The notes under the pieces: model-generated | Seen by the model: only the letters and a program-made list of their open reading frames with translations | Told to the model about the DNA's origin: nothing | Database searches by the model: none | Program-made: the position numbers and the translations under genes | In this document: positions 12,131 through 23,349 of the stretch, one piece after another | Layout: every line of letters begins with the position of its first letter | How positions within the stretch are numbered: position 1 is the first letter of the stretch | Origin: Ipomoea triloba | Lineage: Eukaryota > Streptophyta > Magnoliopsida > Solanales > Convolvulaceae | DNA: 64,000 bases | NCBI RefSeq assembly: GCF_003576645.1 | Contig: NC_044930.1 | Coordinates: 2,327,699 to 2,391,698, forward strand | Direction of reading: 5' to 3'

Positions 12131-15063
12131 ATGGCTTCTTTTCTGTCTCTTTCTTTTCTACTCATCTTCTCTTTATGCTTGAGTTTTGTTTTTGCTGCTG
12201 CTGCTCCTCCACCTCTTGATGGTAATCTTTTATTATTGTCTATGTTGCACGCATTGCTCTTTACATCATAGCTAGGGACATTTTAGACATACATGCATGA
12301 ATAAAATCCACCAAATTTACTGCATGTATGTAAATTTTAGTTCATTCTCTTGTTTAACATATTTATTCCTTCGTATTTATATTAGTTGGGCTAGTGGGTA
12401 GAAGTATTGGAACAAACGTTGCTTTTCTTGAATAACCATCAATGACATTGTCATATGATACCATTGAGTTTCCATTGCTTTTCTTTCTTCCCAAATGGTT
12501 GAATCTCCAACCCAAGAGTCCTCCACGCTCCGATAGACATATGGGAGAATGTAAATCATGGTAATTATTTTCTTTCTTCCTAAATGGTTGAATTCCCAAC
12601 CCAGGCCCCCCACGCCCCGACAGACATCTCGGAGGATGTAAATCATGGTAATTCATCTGAACACATAGGCTAGACGAGCCCCTCACTTTGAAAGGCTGAG
12701 ACCTTTGTTTACTGCACATAAAGAGCCTTGGGAGCCCTCACTTTGAGAGGTCGGGATCTTTGTTTACTGCACACAAGGAGCCTCTCACTTTGAAAGGTTG
12801 CTCTCATACTCCTGCTGGTGAGACTCGGTCTCTAATTTTTCTTCCAAAATTTCACTCATGTAACCAACTGAGCTGTTTATGCGGCTTTTCTTGACCAACT
12901 CGGCTAGAGTTGCTTCAAATGAAGTGTTTTCTAGTTGTGTGTTTGGAACATCATGTGGTTCAATGTGTTACATACCTACATTACTTTTCATGAATAACCA
13001 TTAATATTGGTGTCATATGATACTCTTAGAAAATTTTATATTTCCAACCACTAAAAAATGACTTTTCTGACCACTTTGAGACTCGAAAAACCAATCTTAT
13101 TCCATTTTTGGCAGGGCTAGTGCCAAATGGGAACTTTGAGGAAGGCCCCAAGAGATCAAACCTGAACAAGACAGTGATCATAGGGAAGAGATCACTACCC
13201 AAGTGGGAAATCAGCGGCATAGTAGAGTACGTGAGCGGTGGGCCCCAACCAGGCGGGTTCTACTTCGCCATCCCTCGCGGGGCCCACGCCGTGCGGCTCG
13301 GCAATGAGGCCTCCATTTCCCAGTACTTGAAGGTAAAGCCGAGGGCGATATACTCAGTCACCTTTGGCGCAACGAGGACCTGTGCGCAAGATGAAGTGCT
13401 CGCCGTTTCAATTCCCGGCCAGAAAAGTGAGCTTCCGATTCAGACGCTTTATAGCGCTGATGGCGGTGACACTTATGCGTGGGCGTTTAGGGCACCTTCT
13501 GGGGTTGTTAAGCTCACGTTTCATAACCCTGGTGTGCAGGAGGACCCTGCTTGTGGACCCCTCATTGATGCTGTTGCCATCAAGGAAATACCTCCCCTCA
13601 AATACACCAAAGGTGGGTAACTCAATTAATATGACTATAGAATCATTTTTATATTTGGTTTTTGATTATTATTATTTTTTCTTTCACAGTTGATCCCATA
13701 GATTTTAAATTATTGTTGCATTTGATTTATCTGATACAATTTTTAATCATCTGTGACTTATTTTAAAGGATAAAATTGTCATGCATTTTCATTATTTAAA
13801 AATTGTTCTTAAATTTTGTTAAAAGGTATTAGAAATGACAGATTTTCTATTTAAGATAAGTCAATTGTGACCAATTTTCAGGCGAGTGACTTTCTTGAAG
13901 GGCAAAGAAATGGTCATTTTCGATCATCTCTATGAGAAGTTAAGAAAAATTAATAAAAATATAAACTGTATCGTTTAAGATAAATTATAAGTGATTGAAA
14001 AATTAGGCCTGCGTGACTAAATGTGACAATAATTTTAAAACCATGAAGCTAAATATGAAAAAAATTAATAGTTGGAGACCAAATATGAAAATAATTTCAT
14101 AAACATCACCATTCTTTGAAAAATATATAGAGGATTAGGTAAATTTAGTAATTTACCTATTCCACTAGAGACATCATGGGTAAGGGCTATGGTGATTGAG
14201 TATTTGAGTGCAATCTTAGGGCATTCCCATTAATGATTTTGGGAGGTTTTTGTAACTTTTAAGTTCATGTGGAGGAAAGAGAATGATGAGTTACTCCTGC
14301 AAAACTCAAATTTTTTGTGAGTTCTACATGAGAGAGAAGATAGAAGGCTACAGCCTTTTGCTCAGGGCACATACAATGTTTAATCGGGCACGTTAAAAAA
14401 AAAATACTTTTTTCCCTCTAATTTCTTTACCCTCTCATTCCCTCTCCTAATTAGCACCTTAAAAAAAAAAAAAATACTACTTGAGGTTGCCCTTATACTC
14501 AAGTTAGCCTAACAAAGTCCATTCTTTGAGGATATGCAGGGAACTTGGTGAAAAATGGAGGATTCGAGAGCGGACCTCATCTCTTCACCAACTTCTCCAC
14601 CGGAGTCCTCGTTCTCCCCAAGGGAAAAGACCCATACTCCTCCATCCCCGCCTGGATCGTGGAGTCCCTCAAGCCCGTGAAATACATAGACTCCAAGCAT
14701 TTCCTAGTCCCCAGAGGCCGCGCCGCCGTGGAACTGATCGGAGGCAGAGAAACCGCCATTGCCCAGATCATCAGAACACGCCCCAACTGGCGCTACACCC
14801 TCACCTTCACCATCGGCGACGCCAGCAACGGCTGCCATGGATCCATGGCCGTGCAAGCTTTCGCCGCCCGAGAAACCGTTAGAGCCGCCTTTGTCTCCAC
14901 GGGAAAGGGGTGGTTCAAAACTGTCAGTTTTAACTTCCGAGCAACCTCGACCCGGACGAGGATCACTTTCTATAGCCCGTTCTATCACACGAATATTAAC
15001 GATTTTGCCCACGTTTGTGGGCCTGTCATCGATGATGTTAGAGTGTTCCCTGTCCGTAAATGA
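12131..15063 (+). CDS. DUF642 cell-wall protein
   Basis: DUF642 proteins are secreted plant cell-wall proteins; some bind cellulose or pectin methylesterase and affect cell-wall remodelling. Exons are 12131-12221, 13115-13612 and 14540-15063, giving 370 residues, the usual family length. Exon 1 encodes a signal peptide (MASFLSLSFLLIFSLCLSF, then an Ala/Pro-rich junction). Two tandem related domains follow: domain 1 starts GLVPNGNFEEGP, domain 2 starts NLVKNGGFESGP. The paired cysteines typical of the family are present (TCAQDE, PACGPLID in domain 1; NGCHGS, HVCGPVIDD in domain 2). The exon 2 donor at 13613 is chosen because only it keeps the frame into exon 3. Exons 2 and 3 are much more GC-rich than their introns. 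Intron 1 carries a SINE-like repeat. Gene context suggests the orthologue group of Arabidopsis At2g41800 (TEB), which I infer from synteny, not sequence alignment. Confidence 0.93.
12470..12915 (-). mobile_element. SINE-like repeat in intron 1 of the DUF642 gene (family 2)
   Basis: The segment contains two partial copies of a module (ATGTAAATCATGGTAATT, CTCACTTTGARAGG, TTTGTTTACTGCACA) and ends in ACCAACTGAGCTG, which on the minus strand reads as a tRNA box A-like CAGCTCAGTTGGT. The same module recurs at about 58227-58370. Internal duplication of the CTCACTTTGA-AGG part suggests rearrangement. Confidence 0.55.
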
Positions 15064-15910
15064 GGATTGGGTTGCCCAGAAAATGGAGAAAAACACAGAG
15101 AATCTATAGACCCAAAGATTCCCAACTTTCATCTCTCCTCATGTTACTTACTTGCTGCATTACCTGATGTAACAGGGCAATGTTCTCAGTCTATGGAGTT
15201 CATGTTTGAGTTCAAATATTACACAAGTTTAAAAAAAGAATGATTTTTCCCCTATTATTTTTAAATTTATTTACAAAATTGGAGAATGAAAAGTGTGAAA
15301 AGAAGTAAAAAAGTTTGGAATAATAAATTAAAAATATTTTTATGGTTTCTTTAAATCATGTTTGATATTATTTTCATTTTTTTTTCTATTCATGTAAGAC
15401 GAAAATGAATTTTAATGCACAAATAAAATCAAGAATCACTAAGACTAACCATTCTCACAAAAAGTTAAATTCAAAATTCGTTATCAAACTAATTTGACTG
15501 GTTGTCCCGTGTAAACTGTCCCAAATCTTTCTTTACCTACCAAACTGTCCCTACTAATGAAAAAAGAATAGATAATGAAAAAATTGAGACAATGGAAAAG
15601 AATGGTTTTTTTTTTTTTTTTGGTAGAAAAAAAAAAGTTGTAGTGGTTTGCAAGCTTATTATAAATTTTTTAAAAGAAAGCTATATTCTATTGCATTATC
15701 TAATCTCTGTGCAGGCCAGGGGTGCTTCTCCTCTTCTGCCACTTGCGGTTGACTAGCTGTGGCTTGTGGTTGCCTTTCTCCCCAAGGTGAGTTCTTTCAG
15801 CTTAGTGTTTCTTGAATTCTGTTGCACCTTCCTCCATCTTCCTCATTTGCGATCTGTTCTTTTTGTTTATTTATTTATTTATTTATTCAAGTATTGCCTG
15901 TGAAGTGTAG

Positions 15911-17858
15911 ATGTCAAAATCTGGAGCACTGGATCTGGTTTCTGGTGTTGGTGGGAAGATTGAAAAAAAGGAAGTACTTTCAGCTGTTGAAAGGTAAATA
16001 TAATTTTGCCTACTAGTTTATCTCCATCTTAGACACCATAGCTATACATTCTTGATTGTTAATTCACCTAGATTGCTGACCTTTAAAGTTCATGTCTTTA
16101 CTGCTTTACATTGCTTTAAAATGGTTGAAGAAACAAAAAAAGTGTTGTTTTCATTTTGTCATACATTCCTGTATTCCTTGTTAGATTTTTTGAGTGATAA
16201 GGGAAACCCGCTCTCACTATCCGAGGGTAAACCCTATCCAGTGATCCTAGCCGGCAAAGGATCACAAAAAGGTAAACCAGGAGTCAAATTTGTAACCTTA
16301 AGAGCCTACCAACTTGGCTGGAGTTGTCCCTTGTTAGGTGTTGCTATTGCTCATTGTATGAGTTTTTATTAGGCATGAGTTTTACACTGCAAGCACACTG
16401 GGATCTAGATGCCGAGTATAATATATAAAAATAATAAATGTACAGTTTCGCTATTAGCTTAGGCTTGTAGTTGAGACTGAACACATTATCGAATTCGAGA
16501 CACTCGTGTTGAATATGAATCTGTGATGCAATTCTTGTGAAGTATTGGGTATAAGAGCTGAAACGGGTTTTATTATTGGGGAACCATTTACATTAGGTAT
16601 GAAAAGTATCATGCCCAAGATGAAGGAGCTGAGGAACAGAGAAAAGCCAACTACACGGATATGGTCAGTACACGCTGGTCTATCATAGTCTGACAAAACA
16701 TGGTTTCTTTGGAATCAATGTGTGCTTTTATATTCATGGAAAAGAAAATGACTTCCCTGAATTTAAATGTTACTTGTTGGGATTACCGGGCTGCCATACT
16801 CCTAGAATAGCCTTGCTTTGTGTCACTGTGACCTAACAGACTAAGACTGCAAATCTGAAGTTCCAAATGGTTGATCTTCAAATACACTTTGTTGTATCAG
16901 GTTAATAAATATTATGACCTTGCAACAAGCTTCTATGAATACGGCTGGGGTGAATCCTTCCATTTTGCACCCAGGTAAGACTGAAGAAATGCTCTTTAGG
17001 TCTGTGTTCTGAGCTCGTAATCTGATTATACCATCTCAGCTGGACAATTGGCTTTGACTACTTTCTGAACTGGCAGATGGAAAGGAGAATCACTTCGGGA
17101 GAGCATCAAAAGACACGAACATTTTATTGCATTGCAGTTAGGTTTGAGACCAGAACAGAAGGTCTACTTCATTTGTTTCTTTCACAACTTTGGATTAGAG
17201 AAAAATTACGTTCATGTTTCCATTACTAGACTTTCCTCTGCCAAAATCAGATATGGATGAAAGATTCTGTTCTTCATTGACAGGTGTTAGATGTTGGATG
17301 TGGAATCGGTGGTCCTCTACGAGAAATTGCTAGATTTAGGTAGCTATTGACTCTTTGATCTGGAAAAGCTAGTTTACTTTCTTTTAATTAGTGAATATGC
17401 GTACTTCTTAATAAGATACGTTGCTAAAAAGTGGATGTACTATGTACTAGTCCTCTATGAGAAATTGCTAGATTTAGCTACCTATTTTTCTTGATATACC
17501 AGTGTTAACCTATTGCAGTGGTGCATTTGTCACGGGTGAATAACAACGAATATCAAATAACAAGAGGGAAAGTAAGTGACTAAGTGTTATCTTTTTAGTT
17601 TCTCCTTTATATATGGATGTATGTTCGTTCTTGGCAAATACTTTGTGTGCTAGAGACGCATACACTAGAGTGGGCAATTCCTCTCATGAAAGTTTAAAAA
17701 AAAAAAAGTTTTAGGATGTAATTCCTTGGTGGATTTGAGAAAAAGAGAATATTCATGGATTTCCAATTTTTGTTTTCTACATAGGAACTCAATCACATTG
17801 CAGGAGTTGACACAACTTGTAACTTTGTCCAGGTAACTTGCTTCCATTTTACACTAAA

Positions 17859-17904
<46 letters not shown>

Positions 17905-18574
17905 NNNNNNNNNNNNNNNNNNNNNNNNNNNNNNNNNNNNNNNNNNNNNNNNNNNNNNNNNNNNNNNNNNNNNNNNNNNNNNNNNNNNNNNNNNNNNNNN
18001 NNNNNNNNNNNNNNNNNNNNNNNNNNNNNNNNNNNNNNNNNNNNNNNNNNNNNNNNNNNNNNNNNNNNNNNNNNNNNNNNNNNNNNNNNNNNNNNNNNNN
18101 NNNNNNNNNNNNNNNNNNNNNNNNNNNNNNNNNNNNNNNNNNNNNNNNNNNNNNNNNNNNNNNNNNNNNNNNNNNNNNNNNNNNNNNNNNNNNNNNNNNN
18201 NNNNNNNNNNNNNNNNNNNNNNNNNNNNNNNNNNNNNNNNNNNNNNNNNNNNNNNNNNNNNNNNNNNNNNNNNNNNNNNNNNNNNNNNNNNNNNNNNNNN
18301 NNNNNNNNNNNNNNNNNNNNNNNNNNNNNNNNNNNNNNNNNNNNNNNNNNNNNNNNNNNNNNNNNNNNNNNNNNNNNNNNNNNNNNNNNNNNNNNNNNNN
18401 NNNNNNNNNNNNNNNNNNNNNNNNNNNNNNNNNNNNNNNNNNNNNNNNNNNNNNNNNNNNNNNNNNNNNNNNNNNNNNNNNNNNNNNNNNNNNNNNNNNN
18501 NNNNNNNNNNNNNNNNNNNNNNNNNNNNNNNNNNNNNNNNNNNNNNNNNNNNNNNNNNNNNNNNNNNNNNNNNN

Positions 18575-18629
<55 letters not shown>

Positions 18630-19997
18630 TGTTTCAAACTTGAATATTGTCCTGATGCATTCCTCATTGTTATCTAGGCTGACTTCATGAAAATGCCCTT
18701 TCCGGACAATAGTTTTGACGCAATATTTGCAATAGAAGCTACCTGCCACGCACCAAATGTGGTATGTATAGTGAGCCCCGTACTACTTAGAGAGTGGAAG
18801 AAAATTTTCCCAGCCGCTAATTTTTGTTCATGTCGTGTACTTGACTTTCTAGTAACTTCCTGCCAATTTTGCTTCGTGAATAGCTCGATTGCTATAAAGA
18901 AATTTACAGAGTTCTGAAACCTGGCCAATATTTTGCTGCTTCCGACTGGTGTGTCACTGACTCCTTTAATCCAAACAACATAGAACACCAAAGGATAAAG
19001 GTAAATTTGCAATCTCGATAATTTTGGCCTGGTCCCTTGGCATAAAAACTGACTCTTCTTGCTTTACCAGAATGAGGTAGAGCTCGGTAATGGACTTCCT
19101 GATATCAGATCAACGGAAGAGTGCATTGAAGCACTTAAGCTTGCAGGTTTTGAGGTAGGTACCTTAACCGTCACCAAATCTGTATTTTATCAGTGTCTTG
19201 CCCTTGTTTTTGCTCCTCTTATGTTGCCATGTTTTACTAATATCGTACTATTATCAGAATGGAGTGGTTTGCATTGTAGTCTTAACTCGTTTTCTCCCTC
19301 TGGGAAAATAAGGTTGTATGGGATAAGGATGTTGCAGCTGATTCTCCTGTGCCTTGGTATCTTCCTTTGGACAAAAACCATATCTCGATAGCTAACTTCC
19401 GTGTTACAGCTTTTGGGCGTTTTGTCACCAGAAACATGGTAAGTTAATATCGTTCCAGAATTTGTTTGTAATGATATATGTATAGAATTTTTTTATTCAT
19501 CCAACTTATGTATAATCATCTGAAACGCCATTTCTAGTTCACATCTGTATTGATATATTTTTGTTTCTTTCAATTTTAGGTCAAAATACTAGAAGGACTA
19601 CGCCTTGCTCCCGAGGGGAGCCAAAGAGTCCAAGCTTTCCTCGAGAAAGCTGCAGATGCACTCGTTGCAGGAGGACGGTAAGTTCGTCGTTTTGCGTGGC
19701 TTTCTTAGTCATATGGACCGAAAACTAGTTGTCTTGCGTTATTAATGTAGCGAATGTCAATTTTCTGCCTCTCTCTCTCTCGTGTTGCAAATGTGGTTAT
19801 CGTACTTCTAGTGAGAATTGTACCAAACGACGATAAATTTTGAAAACATTGAAGTTGTTATATTGCTAACTCTCTGCTTATCTTGATGAATCTGAGATTG
19901 TTTCAACACTTGATGATGCAGGAAAGGCATTTTCACTCCACTCTACTTTTTCTTGGCACAGAAGCCTAATGCTAATGTGGAAGCTTCAACAGACTAA
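15911..19997 (+). CDS. SMT1: Sterol C-24 methyltransferase, SMT1 type (cycloartenol C-24 methyltransferase), frameshifted as sequenced
   Basis: SMT1 adds a methyl group from S-adenosylmethionine to C-24 of cycloartenol in plant sterol synthesis at the ER. Thirteen coding exons are inferred: 15911-15993, 16597-16663, 16901-16974, 17077-17161, 17284-17339, 17519-17571, 17785-17832, 18678-18761, 18884-19000, 19071-19154, 19313-19438, 19580-19677, 19922-19997. Family hallmarks are [12 protein letters not shown], the SAM motif [11 protein letters not shown] (residues 104-114), MKMPFP and EATCHAP, and a C-terminus like [11 protein letters not shown]. Exon sum is 1051 bases, not a multiple of three. 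In exon 6, two bases appear missing just after the VTG codons, so TAA at 17541-17543 stops the frame after residue 129; the downstream exons are otherwise clean and family-like. The N gap lies inside intron 7, so no exon is lost. A 5' UTR intron is possible from GTGAG at about 15787 to the AG just before the ATG. It is either a recent pseudogene or a sequence error. Confidence 0.85.
16196..16345 (-). mobile_element. SINE-like insertion in SMT1 intron 1 (family 3)
   Basis: The plus strand reads GGGAAACCCGC, CGAGGGTAAACCC, GGAGTCAAATTTGTAACC and CCAACTTGGCTGG. The same words in the same order occur at 53460-53665. On the minus strand this gives box A-like CCAGCCAAGTTGGT and box B-like GGTTACAAATTTGACTCC, as in tRNA-derived SINEs. 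Confidence 0.65.
17450..17485 (+). repeat. Partial duplicate of SMT1 exon 5 inside intron 5
   Basis: GTCCTCTATGAGAAATTGC followed by TAGATTTAGCTACCTATT repeats the 3' half of exon 5 and the start of its intron (from about 17312) with a few substitutions. In this copy the donor GT is changed to CT, so it cannot act as the same splice site. Confidence 0.9.
17535..17543 (+). other. SMT1: Frameshift site in SMT1 exon 6
   Basis: The exon reads GTC ACG GGT GAA TAA, whereas the following bases in another frame read AAT AAC AAC GAA TAT CAA, matching the conserved NNNEYQ stretch of plant sterol methyltransferases. The expected codon between Gly and Asn is represented by a single base, consistent with a 2-bp deletion. 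No alternative donor or acceptor nearby restores the frame while keeping the conserved residues. Confidence 0.85.
17905..18574. other. Assembly gap of 670 N flanked by poly(A)
   Basis: A run of 670 N is bordered by 45 A on the left (17860-17904) and 53 A on the right (18575-18627). It lies within SMT1 intron 7, between the exon ending FVQ and the exon starting ADFMKMPF, which are contiguous in the protein family. The gap therefore hides intron sequence, probably a long A-tract or an A-rich retroelement tail. Confidence 0.97.
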
Positions 19998-20063
19998 AGA
20001 ATTGAATTCCTTATGCTAATTACTAACCCTAGTTAGAGTGTACTCACTCTCATGGCCTCTAAA

Positions 20064-20215
20064 GGGTGGTTAGGTTGGTAGAGCACGGTTTTCGTACTAA
20101 AAGATTACAAGTTCAATTCTTGTCAACACCCTTTTGGTCAAACCTACTAGACATGGTCTGGTGTATATCCTTGGATAATGACTGCAAGTTTTTCTCGTCA
20201 CCTGAGGGATCATTT
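20064..20215 (+). mobile_element. tRNA-derived SINE-like element
   Basis: The start GGGTGGTTAGGTTGGTAGAGCA resembles a tRNA 5' half with box A but lacks several D-arm bases (given as GGGTGGTTAGG then TTGGTAGAGCA). ACAAGTTCAATTCTTGT forms a perfect 5-bp T-stem with a 7-base loop and a box B. A partial acceptor stem pairs GGGTGGT with CAACACCC. The flanking DNA after it has no gene. The damaged D-arm argues for a SINE head, not a working tRNA. Confidence 0.6.
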
Positions 20216-20339
20216 AGATCTTCAATTGTATGTGTCTGAATATAATTTATAAATCATTTTTTTACTCTATTTTACTTATTGTGATTAGACGAATTTGCAT
20301 GTAGTATGAGTTATTGAAAAAAATAGCATTTTTGTTAAC

Positions 20340-20660
20340 ATATTTATATGAAATATGAATTTTAGTTCCTCATCAATGATTGACTTCAACATTAGTGGCC
20401 ATCGAAATTTTATAATGTGGTAATTTTGGATACTTGTTAATGTGAAGCTGGTAAAAGTTTATAACATTTACATTAATGTGTGGCAATTTTTTGTCCCTTT
20501 TTTTTTATATGAAATAGAGATTTTAATTCCTTGATAATTGATGTCAACATTACTGATCATTGAAATTTTCATAATGTGGTAATTTTCAACTTTTTTTTTA
20601 CCTTATTATTGATCCTTATTATTGAAGATCAATAATGTTTATAACATCTATATTCTATAT
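20340..20660. repeat. Diverged tandem duplication of about 160 bp
   Basis: The segment from about 20345 (TATATGAAATATGAATTTTAG ... ACATTAGTGGCCATCGAAATTTT ... ATAATGTGGTAATTTT) is repeated from about 20505 (TATATGAAATAGAGATTTTAA ... ACATTACTGATCATTGAAATTTT ... ATAATGTGGTAATTTT). Only short matching words are quoted; the two copies differ by scattered substitutions and short gaps. Confidence 0.7.
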
Positions 20661-21222
20661 TGTGCTTGTGGAGCAAGCGAGTCAATATAGGGGTAAAATT
20701 ATAATTTTCATTTTAAAACAATTAAAATTTTCATTAACCAGTAAATAAAACAAAAAACGATCCATATGCCTGGTGAAAATTAAAAAGTTAATAATACTTA
20801 TGTGATATTAAGAGACCGAAATTACTATTTTGTATAAATACATGAACAAAAAGAGAGAAAAAACAAATTATTTTTCCTTAATTTTGCATTTTTATTTACA
20901 TAATCAATGTGAATATGTACTACTACTACTCTCAAAAGTACTCTGTATTACATTATTTGTCTCAAACAGGTAGTCAAGGGAGTAAAACATGATGTTCGTA
21001 TATAAGTCAAGGAAGGTCACAATTCAAGAGTTTGATTATTCTTTCATGTGTCGTTTGAAGTTGGATTTATCTGGTATTATCTCTCAAGTGTTCAGGGGAT
21101 AGGGGTAAAAAAAAAGCATAAAACATAAAATAAAATAAAATTGGAGAGCTTGTGGCGCCAAAATGAACTTAAGCTGGAGTATTGAATGAGGCGCGCCTCT
21201 TTCTTCTCCGGCGATATCTACA

Positions 21223-23349
21223 ATGAGACAACGTGCTTTGCATCTCCGATCACTATTCAACTCAACACCGCACCGTCTTCACTATCATCCTTCACGCCTC
21301 ACCCATTTGCAGACGACTCTCAGCTCCCCTTCGCATTTCTCTTCTTTATCGAATCAGCAGACTCGATACCCTCAAAAGACCTTCTTTAAATCAGATAACA
21401 AAGATTCACTCATCACCCGTTTGTGCAGGGAGAAGAAATTCAAGGACGCCTTTGATATACTCTGCCAGCAACGGCGTTTAAAAGATGCCATTCGACTACT
21501 TGAAAACGAAATCGGCTACCCTTTTGCTGCCATATACTCGGCACTTTTCCAGCTCTGCATTGAGCAGCGAGCGCTTGAGGAGGGGAGGAAAGTGCACGCC
21601 CACTTAAAAAGGTCGAATTTTACGCCCGGGGTTTTCATCTCCAATCGAATTATTGAGTTTTATTGCAAATGTGAGAGGCCCTCGGAAGCCCGCCAAGTGT
21701 TTGATGAAATGGGTGAGAGGGACTTGTGTTCTTGGAATATTTTGATTTCTGGTTATGCGAAAGCTGGGTTGATTGAGGATGCGAGGAAACTGTTTGATGA
21801 AATGCCTGAGAGAGACAACTTCTCTTGGACGGCCATGATTTCAGGTTATGTTAGGCATGACAAGCCTAAAGATGCACTGAAGTTGTACGGAGTGATGCAG
21901 AGATATGAGGGCTGTAAGTCTAATAAATTTACAGTTTCTAGTGCTCTGGCGGCTTCAGCTTCAATTCAGTCTTTATGGTTGGGGAAGGAGATTCATTGCC
22001 ATATTATGAGGACCGGGTTGGATACAGATGCTGCTGTTTGGAGTGCATTGTCTGACATGTATGGAAAATGTGGGAGCGTTGATGAAGCGAGGCACATTTT
22101 TGATAGGACATTGGATAAAGATGTGGTTTCTTGGACAGCAATGATTGATAGGTACTTTGAGGATGGGAGATGGGACGAGGGCTTTTCGTTGTTCTCAAAT
22201 TTGTTGGACTCGGGCGTTATGCCAAATGAGTTTACATTTGCTGGGCTTTTGAATGCCTGTGCATGTCAAACGACCGAGTGTCTGGGTAAACAAATTCATG
22301 GTTACATGGTGCGGTATGGGTATGATATTCTCGCTTTTGCTACAAGTGCCCTTGTTCATATGTATGCCAAATGTGGAAATATTGAAAGTGCTTATAATGT
22401 TTTTAAGCAGCTTCCAAGACCTGATTTAGTTTCTTGGACTTCACTTATCAATGGTTTTGCCCAAAATGGTCAACCCCTCGAGGCGCTTGTGTATTTTGAG
22501 CGGCTGCTAGAATCTGGTATTCGGCCTGATCACATTACCTTTATTGGGGTTCTTTCTGCATGCACCCATGCCGGGCTAGTTGATAAGGGGCTCGAGTATT
22601 TCCACTCGATAAAGGAAAAACATGGCTTAAAACATACTCAAGATCATTATGCTTGTGTGGTTGATTTATTGAGTCGTTCAGGAAGATTTAAAGAGGTCGA
22701 AGACCTTTTAAATCAAATGCCAATGAAGCCCGATAAGTTCCTATGGTCTTCGTTACTTGGTGGCTGCAGAATTCATGGAAACCTCGAAGTTGCAAGGCGA
22801 GCAGCTGAAGCGCTGTTTGAAATAGAGCCTGATAATGCAGCTACTTATGTCACCCTTGCAAACATGTATGCGAACTCTGGTAAATGGGATGAAGTGGCGA
22901 GGATTAGAAAAACCATGGATGATAGAGGAGTGGTAAAGAAACCGGGTAAGAGCTGGATTCACGCCCAGAGGAAAGTCCACGTTTTCTTAGTTGGCGATGA
23001 TTCACATCCGAGATCTAAAGAAATATACGAGTTCTTGGCTGAACTTTCAAAGAAAATGAAAGAAGATGGCTATATCCCGGACACAGATATGGTGCTACAC
23101 GATGTTGAAGAAGAGCAGAAAGAGCAGAACCTATCCTATCACAGCGAAAAGCTTGCAGTTGCATTTGGCGTTATTTCTACTCCACCCGGAACACCAATTA
23201 AGGTCTTCAAGAATCTACGGATTTGTGTCGACTGCCATACCGCCATGAAATATATCTCAACGATTGTGCAGAGAAGAATAATCATCCGGGATTCAAGCCG
23301 CTTCCACTGTTTTCAGGACGGAGCCTGTTCATGCAGCGACTACTGGTGA
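21223..23349 (+). CDS. DYW-class pentatricopeptide repeat protein, organellar RNA editing factor-like
   Basis: PLS-DYW PPR proteins bind organellar RNA and the DYW domain is a cytidine deaminase for C-to-U editing. This intronless gene encodes 708 residues, normal for the class. The first 60 residues are rich in Arg, Ser and His with almost no acids, like a mitochondrial or plastid presequence. PPR motifs run from about residue 95 to 505 with repeated LISGYAKAG, MISGYVRHD and ALSDMYGKCG-type helices. E and E+ motifs follow, then the DYW domain with H640-x-E642 (HSEKLA) and the CxxC pair C668/C671 (CVDC), ending in the tripeptide DYW. All catalytic and zinc residues I can recognise are present, so it should be functional. 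It resembles Arabidopsis At4g37170 from memory, but orthology needs an alignment. Confidence 0.93.
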   Translation: MRQRALHLRSLFNSTPHRLHYHPSRLTHLQTTLSSPSHFSSLSNQQTRYPQKTFFKSDNKDSLITRLCREKKFKDAFDILCQQRRLKDAIRLLENEIGYPFAAIYSALFQLCIEQRALEEGRKVHAHLKRSNFTPGVFISNRIIEFYCKCERPSEARQVFDEMGERDLCSWNILISGYAKAGLIEDARKLFDEMPERDNFSWTAMISGYVRHDKPKDALKLYGVMQRYEGCKSNKFTVSSALAASASIQSLWLGKEIHCHIMRTGLDTDAAVWSALSDMYGKCGSVDEARHIFDRTLDKDVVSWTAMIDRYFEDGRWDEGFSLFSNLLDSGVMPNEFTFAGLLNACACQTTECLGKQIHGYMVRYGYDILAFATSALVHMYAKCGNIESAYNVFKQLPRPDLVSWTSLINGFAQNGQPLEALVYFERLLESGIRPDHITFIGVLSACTHAGLVDKGLEYFHSIKEKHGLKHTQDHYACVVDLLSRSGRFKEVEDLLNQMPMKPDKFLWSSLLGGCRIHGNLEVARRAAEALFEIEPDNAATYVTLANMYANSGKWDEVARIRKTMDDRGVVKKPGKSWIHAQRKVHVFLVGDDSHPRSKEIYEFLAELSKKMKEDGYIPDTDMVLHDVEEEQKEQNLSYHSEKLAVAFGVISTPPGTPIKVFKNLRICVDCHTAMKYISTIVQRRIIIRDSSRFHCFQDGACSCSDYW

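Larger units (their letters stand above)
19998..21222. other. Intergenic region between SMT1 and PPR genes
   Basis: AT-rich, no supported gene. It contains a tRNA-like SINE head near 20064-20215 and a diverged tandem duplication at about 20340-20660. Confidence 0.6.

Noticed and set aside
17793..18749. Long open frames spanning the N gap
   Set aside because: They consist of poly-Lys/poly-Phe from A/T runs and unknown bases; not real coding sequence.
20064..20132. Possible tRNA gene
   Set aside because: The T-arm and part of the acceptor stem look right, but the D-arm lacks several bases and the anticodon stem does not pair, so it is better read as a SINE head.
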